A stretch of DNA of 64,000 nt from Amoebidium appalachense (taxonomy: Eukaryota > Ichthyosporea). A program made the translations under genes and the position numbers. This document shows, piece after piece, positions 37,885 through 56,712 of this stretch (its first letter is position 1; each line of letters opens with the position of its first letter). The stretch spans positions 9,238,001 through 9,302,000 of the forward strand of contig CAVNZM010000006.1 of the NCBI GenBank assembly GCA_963693365.1. The letters run 5' to 3'. The notes beneath the pieces were generated by a model. It was not told the origin of the DNA, did not search any database, and saw only the letters and a list, made by a program, of their open reading frames with translations.

Positions 37885-38567
37885 TTCACCCCCCCAACAC
37901 CACCACCACCAAAAAGAAAAAACAAAAATCTTGCTGAGTGGGAAGAGGCGCAGGATAGAGATAACTGTGCAAAAAAGGATCATATTTTTTTTCTTTTAAG
38001 CAAGACAAGCGATAAGAATTAGCATTTTTAGGGGCCATCCTCGACCTACTAGCCCCCGGAGGAGGAGGGGGGGGGGGGGGGGGGGGGAAAGGGGGGGGGG
38101 GGGGGGGGGGGGGAGGGAGGGGGGGGGGAAGAGTTGGGGGGGGGGGGGGGGGGTTACAGGTTGATACTGTAAGCCAATAAAACGTTGTTGAGAATGAGGG
38201 GGAAGAAAGGATGATAGGGGGGGTTGGGTGGGGGAGTGGATGCAGCCAACAAGGGAGGGGAGGGAACGGCAATGAGGATGAATGGATAGAAGAACAGGGT
38301 TGGGCAATCGATGGAAAAGGATGAGGTGGTGAGAGTGGCGGGCTGAGTGGGCGACAATGAATCCCACGGTTCTAAACCCCCATGTTTTCTCTTTGGCTGG
38401 GATGATTTTGGGTGTGGACCTAAAAAATACAGAAAGCTAAAGAGGTTATCTGACAGTCCAAGGTTCGAAAAGGCACTATGGGGAGGGGAGGTTGGTAGAG
38501 GTGAAGGGCCACGCCGGGAGGGCGGGGGTGGTGGGGGGGGGGGGGGGGGGGGGGGGGGGGAGGGGGA

Positions 38568-38570
<3 letters not shown>

Positions 38571-38657
<87 letters not shown>
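38571..38657 (+). repeat. (GA)n tract next to poly-G
   Basis: About 85 bases of GA repeat directly after a G run (38532-38560). The whole block is a long homopurine-homopyrimidine mirror-type tract able to form triplex (H-) DNA. Confidence 0.85.
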
Positions 38658-38659
<2 letters not shown>

Positions 38660-39661
38660 GGGGGAGGGGAGGGTGGATGGTATGGGTGTATGAGAGGTGC
38701 GGCAATTTTGGGGAATGGGATGGTGGGGATGGGGGTGGGGAGGGGAGGGGAGAGGGGAGGGGGGAGGGAGGGGGGGGAAGGGGGGGGGGAGGGGAGAGGG
38801 TGGATAGGACGGGGAAGGTATTTTTGTGAAAGGTAAAACGAATATGACCCAAGTTGCAGAGAAGGGGAAACGTTTAGGGAGGGAGGGGGGGAGGGGGGGG
38901 GGGAGGGGGAAGGGTAGGGGGGGTGGGATTGCTGTACTGTTGCCTTTGGGTGGTGGACATGTGGCATGGTGTGTGACTGTGTCACTATAATTTAAGTTCG
39001 ATCTTTTTTTAAAAAAAAGGCTCCCATGAAAATACAATAGTTGTGTGTGTATGTGGGGGGGGGGGGGGGGGAGGGGGGGGGGGAGAGGGGGGTTCGCAGG
39101 GAGAGGTCGGGAGGAGAGGGGTTGTGAGGAGAAGGGCCATGTGGGTTGGTGTGTGGGCCGGGGGGGGGAGGTCGGCGTGTACGTTGGCGTGTGGGCCGGG
39201 GGGGAGGTTTATTTTTGGGTGGGGAGGAGGGGGGGGGGGGGGGAGGGGGGGGCGAGGGGGTATGCATAGCAGCCTCAGCTTTTCTGGGGCACTTGTATAA
39301 GGGAACAGGATAAAAGGGATGCTTTAAAGTTAATTTTTGGTACCATTCCGTTTTCATCTAAATCCAAGACCCTCAAAGGACGTGATATCCTGCAAATCAG
39401 AAAGAGCATATGTCTGACATGACCCAATCAGCATTCAGATTTTTTCACGCCGGCAGTATTTGGTCATTCTTTCAATTTTTGACTTGCCAACTGCAGGTTT
39501 TGTGTGTGTGGCCCCTTGTGTTTGAGGATGCATCCTCAGAAAACGAATTCGCAGACAAATGGACGAAAGAGAAGCATTGGGGATTTTCCCCCGGGGGGGG
39601 GGGGGAGGGGGGAGGGGGGGGGGGGGGGAGAAAGGGGGGGGGGGGGGGGGCTTTTTTTTGG

Positions 39662-39697
<36 letters not shown>

Positions 39698-40486
39698 GGG
39701 GGGAGGGGGGGTTGGGGGGAGGGATGAGATAGGCCTGATCGTCTCCCTGCTGGGGATGATATGTAGGATTTGTAAGTCGGAGGGTAGTTTAAGGGATGTG
39801 AAGAGGCTCGGGGGGGACAGGGAGGAAAGGGGTGGGCGGGGGTATATTGATGGAATTTACAATAGCTTCAAAGTCACGGGGGATTGTGTTGTGTTTTTGA
39901 TTGTTGAATACTTGCATGCCACTTTGTGCGAGAGTGCGGGTGATGACGGGAGTTGAGGTTTGTGGAGGGCAACTGAAGGGATGGGTGGGGAGGGGAAAGG
40001 TGTAGGGTGATTGTGGGGAAGTTTGGTATATCCTCTGTCAAAGTGTTTGCCCCAATGGCTTCTAAGACAAAGACAATGCGGATCTAGGGGGATATAGGGG
40101 GCCCAAGAGCATGATCTGCCCTATGGTGGATGGTTCTGGTAAGTGCGGGGCCAATGTGGGGGTAGGGAAGGGAGGAGTGAAAGAGGGATGGGGTAGCCGG
40201 GCTGTGTTTGTGCAGGATTATGGAGCAGTGACTATGGGTGTGTGAATATCTGAGATGGTGGCGGTGGTGTTGGTGATGTGCGTGTATGTGTGTGTGGGTG
40301 GGGGAGCTGGGTGAGGGGTAGTGAGGGGTGGGGGACGACGAAGGAGAACAATAGAAGTTTGCTGAGGGCCAACAGAAAAGCAGGGGGTGTGGGGTGTGTT
40401 AAACCTGGCTGCCTGGGAAGAAGAGTACTTCGGGAGGTTTAGGGCTTGCTAGTCGAGAACGGTTTTTGTGATGGGGGCGTCACGCA

Positions 40487-40522
<36 letters not shown>

Positions 40523-40690
40523 GGTGTGTGAGAGGGGGGGGGGGGGGGGGAGGGGGGAGGGATGTACATAGAGTACTTCACATGACCACATGCAAACTTT
40601 AAGCGAGTGTAGTACTGATGATGAGAACGGAAGAAGAAAAAAAAAGAAACATACCAATAAATAGTAAAACCCCGAGGACTTGCTCCTCAG

Positions 40691-40788
40691 GCCGGGATAA
40701 TCCAAATCATCGGCCGTACCCAAGCGTTGACCATGCAGCTTGCGCACATCAACTACTTAGAGACGGCCCTCAAAGTGGCAGGCCCAAG
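40691..40788 (+). CDS. Orphan exon candidate, unknown product
   Basis: A 98-base open segment between GCTCCTCAG and GTGGTG encodes AGIIQIIGRTQALTMQ followed by LAHINYLETALKVAGPR, an amphipathic, protein-like sequence unlike the repeat-derived frames around it. I do not recognise the family and cannot find a partner exon. It could be an exon of a short gene or a decayed fragment. Confidence 0.3.
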
Positions 40789-41173
40789 GTGGTGGTGGGG
40801 AGGTTGGGAAGGTAGGGGGGGCGGGGGGGGGGGGGGGGGGGGGAGGGGGGGAGCGGGGGAGGAAGAGTGGGAGAGGGTACGTGATTCAGAGTTGCAGCAT
40901 ACTAAGGCTCTTATTTTGTGTATGCGGCAACACACGCGTCTTGTTAGGGCAGCAGGCAGAGGGGCATGCAGTATTGAGAGTGTCGGAATACACGGCAGGC
41001 TGTGGGACTCGGGACAACGGCCGGATGGGTAGACGCATAGGCGGTGCATGGAGGCGGGGGGGGGGGGGGGGGGAGGGGGGGTAGGGTGGGGGCTGGGGGG
41101 GGGGAGAAACGGAGAACCCGAATGAGCCATGTAACCAGGGGTGTCAGTGTAAAAAATATGGATCCGCCAGTGA

Positions 41174-41258
<85 letters not shown>

Positions 41259-41264
41259 ATGGGT

Positions 41265-41298
<34 letters not shown>

Positions 41299-42201
41299 GG
41301 GGTGTGTGGAAAGATGGTATCTTCTTAACAAATATCAGCAAATGCAATCGCGGTGAAAGTGGTTCGTAGAGCACACAAATATTCACGCACCTCATGTATG
41401 CCCCCGATATATTCCCATCATATTCCTGGGCTATTCCTACCACAATTATGGGGCAACACACTACCGTAGTTTTGGCATGTGCATCAGTCGCAGAGACTAA
41501 CGGGGGTTATCATACTGTGTGCACACAAAGTAGCAAATTCTTGATGCCCCCCCCCCCCCCCCCCCCCCCCCCCCACCCCAACAACGAAGAGAAGAGAGTA
41601 AGAAGAAATACAATCTGGTCCCTCCTTTCTCTAACCCCCCCCCCCCCCCCCCCCCCACCACCACCAAAAAATAAAATGAAATAAAAATAAAAATAAAAAT
41701 AAAACCAAAAAGCATTTTATGGGTTGTTTGATGATCGGGTTATAGAATGAGGGGAAGTGGCAATGACCGGGTTTGCTTGCAAGCATTCTGTAATTGTGTT
41801 TTTCTGTGTGTCCTGCCACAACTAGGCCGCCTTATCAGAGAGCTAGATGCAGTTTCTCCGGGTTATCTAGGGGCCGGGCCCGTTGGGATTGTTTTTTAGC
41901 TCAGATTTGGTCTGCATTGCTCTTTTAGAGGCTGACTTGCTTGCTGTGCCTCGATAGGTTTTGAGGGGGGCCTGTTGGGAAGGAGCAGTAATGATGTCTT
42001 CTTGCGGAGTGTGGTCTGGTCAACATCGATGCATATGACTAGTTGGAGCAAACTAGTTTTACGCATACACGTACACTTAAGGTTTTGCCCGCTGGTGTCC
42101 TTTGTCACTTGTCGCTTTATTTTTATTTCGTAGCTTTGGCTTTTTCAGATCTATTGGTGGTTATGTAGCCTGTGGCTGCACGTTGCCTTCATCAACCCTA
42201 A

Positions 42202-43308
42202 ACCCTAAAACTGCGCTCGCTTGCACTGTCTAACCTTCACACACCCGTCCTGGAGATAATCGCGGCACATGCACCCCTTTTGCAGCGCCTCTGTCTGTCG
42301 TCCCTACCACGAGGGGCTCGTCGGCTGTCTCAAACCAGCCAGGCCAGCCCCAATCCAAGCCAAGAACCGGAGGTCTTGAATTTTTTGCCACTGAGTGCCT
42401 GTACCGAGCTTACATTCCTATCGGTCTGCATCACTGGCACCGTGCTTGAGCAATGCAGTGTTGTTGGAATGCTACCGCGCCTGTGTGCGCTAACTTGGAA
42501 AAGCGGAGACATCACACAAGCGGGTGTGGATGCTCTCTCCGTGATGAAAACACTAACCGCCCTCGTTTTTGATTTCGGTGAAACCTCTTCTGTGAGGCCA
42601 CTCGTTTAACTTTCATCTCTCGACTGCTCCCTTCAAAGCATTTCAGACGACGACCTCTCACACTGGCCCATTGCATGACTGGCTGTGTCATGCGGGTCGA
42701 GGCAGGCAGTAGGTGCACAGCCAGTGGCACGTCTTACGGCACTAACAACGGCCCCTCGTTTGCAGGCATTCACGCTCAACCACATGCAGGGGCCCATACA
42801 CAACCTGTCCTCGATATCACAATACAGTGAACTTACCTCCGTCCACTTGAAGAATATGTCGGCACACGAATTACTTCCCGCGTTTCTCGCCGCACCAGAG
42901 TCGCTAACTGGTTGCCCCAAAATTCAGCGGGTGGAGATTGAATAGGCACCGGCCGTGTATGACGTATCTGCCCTCGGTGCATGCTCGCAATTGACATACG
43001 TTTTTATTGGCAGTGTGTTCGAGCTCAAGCACGTGTCGCCACTTGCAAAGTGTGCTCGTCTTCGCATCCTGCACCTCACACAGGCACGATCGGTAGTCGA
43101 CGTCGGGAGTTTGGTCGCATGCCACGCACTCGAGAAGCTCATTCTATCACACAACCGGAATGAGGGGGCAGATGATTCTGATGCGGAGTGGACGAAGAAT
43201 GCACCGTGTTTACGGCAGGTTGTTCTGACGACATGCAGCAGTGTGCATGGGCAGGTGGTGTGTCACGCATGCTTGATTGGTTCCAAAGTGGCTCGCAATG
43301 GCTGCTGA
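42202..43308 (+). pseudogene. Leucine-rich-repeat protein, broken by in-frame stops
   Basis: One frame reads through the whole segment and is interrupted only by TAA (42607), TGA (42667) and TAG (42943) before a TGA at 43306. No frameshift is needed. The translation is a run of imperfect leucine-rich repeats, for example LSACTELTFLSVCITG, LTTAPRLQAFTLNHM, ISQYSELTSVHLKNM, LGACSQLTYVFIGSV, LAKCARLRILHLTQA and LVACHALEKLILSHN. Each unit is about 20 to 23 residues with a Cys or Asp before the second Leu, as in cysteine-containing LRR proteins of algae and protists. There is no ATG, signal peptide or other domain at the 5' side, so it is also truncated there. A degraded LRR gene fits best; readthrough or stop reassignment is unlikely because all three stop types occur and other genes here use TAA and TAG as stops. 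Confidence 0.65.
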
Positions 43309-50513
<7,205 letters not shown>

Positions 50514-51022
50514 TTGTTGACGGATGCATAGGAGCTCGACCGTTACTATAATGTTTGTAACGGATAATGTGTATCTTATTTGTCATGATAAAAGATGTAA
50601 ACAGGCCCGGGAATATCAACGGGGTTGTAAGAAAAAAGAAGAAATGAAAGGATTTCACGGGTCTTCCCGGGCAGAGTCTTACTATGGACCTCATTATTAA
50701 CATTAGTCTCTGGAGTTACTGTTCGAATTCATTATAATGTGATTAATCCATATCTAATTCATACGTTAGTTTCATAATAAAAGAAGCCCCTGCTGCTGCA
50801 TGACAGAAAATAAATCAATAATGCGTTTTCACAATGATCTCAAGATGGCCAGCTTGCAGGGACCGTCCCTAAATCGGCTGCATCGAGTAGCTATGTGAGT
50901 GCAGTATAATTGGCAATACACAACTGCAGGGAAACTGCATGGGTGATATCATTCGATGGCAGCTGCAGGTGACAATTTGTTATTTTCACATGACTGGTAC
51001 GTCCGGAAGTGCTGAAAAGGAA

Positions 51023-51062
<40 letters not shown>

Positions 51063-51324
51063 CCTCCTCCTTTCCCCGCCGCCCGCCCGTCCCCCTGGAG
51101 ACTCATCCTCGTCCGCATGCGCCCTTGGGCCACCAGGCCACCGCATGCATGCGCCCCGTGGGCCAGTCACACGACGCGTAGCTACTCTAGAGCAGCAGTC
51201 CATGGCCAGGTCGTCCGCACTACGTGCAACGGGCTGAATCACAGCTTGACTCAAGGGCACACAGACACACAAAAAAAATTTCAGGCACGCTCGAACGTGC
51301 ACGTGTGTGCGCGCACGCGCGCGT

Positions 51325-51417
<93 letters not shown>

Positions 51418-52332
51418 GTAATAGTAGTCAGTGGAAAGATTTGGCAAATTTAAAGACGTAAGAGCGAGCTCGACAACTTGTTATGCGCCTCTGGAGCACA
51501 AATTTTCAAATACTCCAAGGAGGGCAGCTGCAGCACAGAGAAGCCTGCTTCCATAATTATGTATACTCGGACTGCACTGTAACACTGCCAGGGCCTAATA
51601 TTACGATTTGATCCAATCCGATGAGAACATGTAACATCATAAATGGAAGCGGCTTCTTCCAAATTAGGTAATAAACATACCGGCCGGGGTTCTGTAAAAA
51701 TATCAGAGAGGGGGTAGAGCCGTGCAGAATGAGTACACATCAAAAAAAGGAAAAAGTAATTGGTATATGTTCCATGAAAGTAATAAATATAATTACCAAA
51801 AATATATTAGTATCTATGTTTAGAGGCTTTTGTTCCATCAAATATTAAAACATACAGGCACAACCTCCCAAGGTATCCTTGGCGCAAACAAATTTTGGCG
51901 GGCGGAATGGACCAATCATCTCTTGAGCCGAAAACACCATATGCGAGGTGCTGGGGGGTGGCGGACCCTCCCACACTTTGGAGCCCACAACAACACAGTC
52001 GTGTGTTTTTTTGGGGGGTGCGGCATGCCAGGAGCTACTACTAGAGAGAAGGGGGGGGTATGATTGGAGGGGGGGGTGTTCAGCTAACCTTATATGGATA
52101 AAGCAAAGTTACAAGGATTCAAGCCATTGGTTGGGCAAGACCCCTTTTGCCGAATATGGATAACAGATCATACACTGCTGTAGGCGGCGGTCAGGAATTG
52201 GCGCGCTCTTTACTGGTCACAACCAGTCCGGGAAGGCCATGAGCAGCATTGCCGAGCACACTGGAATACGGGAATGTTTGCGGTAACGTAGTCGCACTAG
52301 GGGGGCAGGGGGCCAGGCCCCAAGTGTTTAAA
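50514..52332. other. Intergenic between NEET and the exonuclease gene
   Basis: Contains a C run (51026-51059), a (CA)n at 51328-51413 and ordinary AT-rich sequence from 51420 to 51900. A CCAATCA box at about 51911 may belong to the next gene's promoter. No exon is supported; the start of the exonuclease gene may lie upstream of the ATG I chose. Confidence 0.5.
50556..50560 (+). promoter_or_regulatory. Candidate poly(A) signal TGTAA
   Basis: TGTAA lies 43 bases after the NEET stop codon. Confidence 0.45.
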
Positions 52333-53726
52333 ATGAAGCCAGGCTGCCCTAAGGGCACAACACAGCGCCCTGGGCATAAAACAGGCGGAGCTAGGGAGGG
52401 AGCTGGGCGCAAAAAAAAAAGATGCTGCATTTGTTCAGCCTTTAGCGAACTTTGCAGGTTTTGGGACGGCAAACAAAGCTGTTTTGCAGGAACTAAACGT
52501 AAACGTACAACCCGAACAGCCCCCTCTATCTAAGGCCGCCGACATAAGGGCCCGTGTAGTTGAGGCAGGTAGCGTCCATTCGTTACCAAGAGAAATGGAT
52601 CGGGCCCCTGCTCCACACCCACCAGACATACAGGTGCAACCCGACGAGGAACCTTTGCTAAATGCAGCAGCAGATGCGTACCGGGTAGACGAGGATGAAG
52701 GGGAGGAAGAGGGAGAAGATAATACGGACGGGGATGACGGTGGAGAGGAGTTTTCTGACGCGGCGGGCGAAACAATCAAGTCGCACCTGCACACAGTGAA
52801 AGAGAGTCTCAAAGATGAGAAGACGCCTGTGGGGTGGCATCTTCCACCTCCCATTATAGGCTTTAAATTTGGGGGCGATCCAGCGCCTTTCTACAAACCC
52901 AGATGTTTTGCCTGGCTTCCGGAAAGGTTGTCTCCCGGTTTCATGGTGCCGTGCCCCTTCGATGATCACTACGTGGACCCCCACAACCACCCCAACCCAC
53001 ACCGTACTTCTCGCAATGGGTTCATGAGCAACCCCGTAGGACGGCGTGTTATCGACTTTGACAGCTGCTACTACATTATCACGGCCCGGTACTTTTGTGA
53101 CACATGCAAAAAAAACTTTGCCGGCACAAACCCCCAGACAATTAAACGCCTTCCACTCTTCATGCGTGATCAGTTTCCGGCCTACCTTAGCCACCGCAGT
53201 GGGCTCGACCTAAAGGTGGTAACATTGTTGCGTGCACTGGCAGACAAAGGTGTGGGCCCAAACGCCTTTGCCACCCTCCTCTCGGAGCTCCACAAGCAGC
53301 GATACGACGAGCAGCGGCTCCTGTATTACTCGAGGGCGCTGCATTGGACCAAGTATGAACTCAAAAAGCGTAACGATTTCCGCCCCCACGACCAGCGCCT
53401 GACAGAACTTCCCCCAGAGGAGCAGGCGGCTAAGTTCTCGGCGTTTGGTGACAAAAATGGTTACGCTGGACATGTGCCTTCAGGCAAGTGTGCACTGCAT
53501 TTTGGGTGTGTAAATGGTCCCCATTGTTTTGTATGCACGTGCTTGGGCATTTTTTGGGTTGGCTTGGTAGGGTTTTGTTTTATTATTTTTTATTTTTTTT
53601 TTAGGGGGGGGGGGGGACTTGGAAATGGGTTTTGGAAGTGTGGTCAATAAGTTTCTATTATGGTGGTGGTGGATGTGTGGTGGTGGATGTGCGCCTGTGA
53701 GTGTGCGTGTACTTGTGGGTCCGTGT

Positions 53727-53757
<31 letters not shown>

Positions 53758-53843
53758 GGGGAGGGGGGGGGAGGGGGGACATGGTGATGGATTAGGTGGT
53801 GGTGGTGGCAATCAGTCATGGTGGTGGTGGTGGTGGTGGTGGT

Positions 53844-53875
<32 letters not shown>

Positions 53876-54030
53876 GGGGGGGGGCAGAGGGATCATCAGA
53901 GGGGTGAAAGCATAACGGTCCATGTACCAGTGAGTGTGCTTGGGAAATCGTGGAGAACTGTTATGCCTGAAATTAGATGGTGGGTGTGCGCATGTGTGTC
54001 TGTGTGTGTTGGGGGAAAGGAGGTGGAGAG

Positions 54031-54069
<39 letters not shown>

Positions 54070-54983
54070 GGGGGGGGCACATGGTGGTAGACTGGATCTT
54101 GGTGGCGGTACTTAATGGTTATTATAGTAGTGGCAGGAGGGTGTGGGGGGAAGGGCAAACGGACGTGCAGGGGACAAACTGCAGATGGGGCACAAAGGGG
54201 AAAGAAGGTGAAAGTTGGTGCAATGACTTGGAGGGTTTGCGCGCGCCGGGAGGCGGGGGGAGGGGGGGGGGGGGGGGAGGGGGGGGGGGGCAAACGGCCG
54301 GAGATGGGTGTGTAGCGTTTTTGAGATGGGAAAAGCCATACAGACTTACGAAAATACAGAGAGGTGAGATGAACACGAGGGACTAGAGGGAATGGGGGGG
54401 ATGGTCCTGATGGGAGGGTGGTGGAGTTCTAACAGTACTTGGGGTTCAGGCAAATACCTGAGTGCCGTGTATACTGAGTTCAGCGACCGCACGGCAAAGT
54501 ACCAGAGCCTGGACACGCAGCTCAAGCCCGTAAACAACGTGCTCAAGGCCGACCACACCTTCCAAATTGGGAAGCTCACCGGCATCAATGGGGAGCCTCT
54601 GTACCGAGGCCTATGGACTTGTGTAAACGAGCTTGGCGGTGTGTGGTCCCTCCTCTTCTCCCCCCTCCCCCCACTCTCCCCCAGGCCCCCTTCCCCCCCT
54701 CCCCCCCCCCCCCACACACGCCCACCCCCCCCCCCCACACACACACACACACACACGCCCCCCTCCCCCCTCCCCCCCCTCCCCCCCTCTAGGGCCTTTA
54801 AATCTCTTAGGCTCCACATTTAATGAGGTGGCACACTGTGAGTAGAGGTTTGTAGTATGTGGGTTTTGGGGACAATTCTTGCCCTGTCGAGCAAAAACTA
54901 GGAAGCTCCAGATATGTGTGTATGTGTTTTTGCTGGGTAGAGATTGGGGTGGGCTGGGGTGGAGCTTTCTTTTGGCGGGGAAT

Positions 54984-55061
<78 letters not shown>

Positions 55062-56681
55062 AGCTTCTGCCAAGCAGAATGGGAGTAGGGGCCAGTGATT
55101 GCAAGGGATGCAGGGGGGGGGGGGGGGGGGGGGGGGGGGGGAGAGACACCACCGTCGGGGTTGAAGGTAGAGAGGGCAAGAGGCCCGGGGTGGGGTGGGG
55201 GGGGGGGGGGGGGGGGGGACAGTAGGTGCCATATGGAGGGCTGTCCCATGGTTTGGGGGGAGGGGGAGTGGGGAAGGATCGTGGGCACATGGGTTTGGGG
55301 GGGAAGGCAGAGAGGGGGAAAGGATTGTGATCACAAGGGTTTAGGGGGAGGAAGGGGGAAGGATTGTAGGTACATGGGTTTAGGGGGAGGGGGGGGGGAA
55401 GATTTTGGGGGAAAGGGAGGCCTGGGGAAAGTATGTGGGCACATGGGTTTGGGGGGAAGGAGGGGGAAGGGTTTTGGGGGAGAGGGAGGGGAAAGTATGT
55501 GGGCACATGGGTTTGGGGGGAGGGAGGGGGAAAGGATTGTGTGGGCACTGAAGTCTCGTGAAGGGCCATGTGGTAAGGGAAGCTAGAACATGCATGGCTG
55601 CTCGGAGATGCCCTCTCACACAGTGCGGCACCCCAGAGATCCGGGCGCAGGTATTTACACGGGACTGCAGCCACCAGGAGATTGAGCCCGTGATCCAGCG
55701 CATCTCTGCCACCACGGCGGCGCTCAACAGCAAGGGCCCGGCCTTCTTCTACACAGATCGGTGCTGCCAAGACCGGGCGTTTGTTGAGCGCATGTTTCCA
55801 ACCCTAGCCCGGCCAAAATGCCCCGTCCGTCTGAACGAGGCTGCGCTGGTAAGCGTGACGGACGGTCTGCCTGGGCTGGAGCTGCCGGCCAACTACCCTA
55901 AGCCGGTGTACACCGACTGCCAGGGGGCGGTGGTGGCTACAGCGGCCATTCGTGCCGACCTGGAGGGGCAGCAGCACCGCGTGGTGGGGCTGGACTGCGA
56001 GTGGGTCTATCGGGTGGGCCAGGCGCGGTCCAAGGTTTGCACGCTGCAGATTGCCACCGCACGGGCCGTGTACATCTTCCACTTGGCACGCATGGGCCCC
56101 AACCACAGCCCGCCCGCGCGGCTGGTGGACGAGCTGATTGCGCTGCTTAGGGACCCCAGCATCATCAAGGTGGGCAAGCAGATCGGCACGGACTCGGCCC
56201 ACCTCAACAAGGACTACGGCACCCCTGTGGCCAGCTATCTGGAGCTGGGCCGGTTCTGCTATGCCCGTGCAGCTATCACCTCTGCGGCCCGGGGCTTGGC
56301 CGACATCACTGCCCAGGTCATAGGCAAGAAGCTGCCCAAGCCGGCACTTGTTCGATGCTCCAACTGGCACGAGCCGCTATCAGAGGTGCAGGCCACCTAC
56401 GCTGCCCTTGATGCATATGCGTCCCTGCAGGTCTACTCGGCCGTGGTCGATAGGCCAAACCTGTCAGGTGTGTATCCCACCTGCTTTTTGCCCCAGTGCT
56501 TATGTGCTTATGCCAGATATAGAAAGATTGTGGGCCCCCCAGAGGAGAGGGGAGGGGGAGGGAGGGGGGGGGGGGGGGGGGGGGGGGTGGCTGACCACAT
56601 GGGCCAGTGTTCCAGTTGTGTTATGCTGGGTGTCGGGTGGCTATCAAAGGAGGGGGTGATTGGTGGTGGTGGTGGTGGTGG

Positions 56682-56712
<31 letters not shown>

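Larger units (their letters stand above)
36448..42201. other. Intergenic, homopolymer and GA/GT repeats
   Basis: Mostly G-rich purine tracts (for example 36841-36865, 37180-37210, 38520-38560, 39660-39700, 40490-40520), C runs (37850-37884, 41548-41575) and a (GT)n at 41178-41253. One orphan exon candidate is at 40691-40788. I could not assemble a gene. A two-unit CCCTAAA repeat is at 42196-42209. Confidence 0.55.

Noticed and set aside
39493-39590. Exon candidate after CAACTGCAG with FEDASSENEF
   Set aside because: The downstream donor is lost in a G run and no partner exon was found; the FED resemblance to CYFIP is coincidental.
42196-42209. Two CCCTAAA units as an interstitial telomere
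   Set aside because: Only two units and within or next to the LRR frame; too short to claim a former telomere.
54898-55770. 290-codon minus-strand Pro-rich frame
   Set aside because: It is the complement of G runs and of the G-rich minisatellite, opposite real exons of the exonuclease gene.
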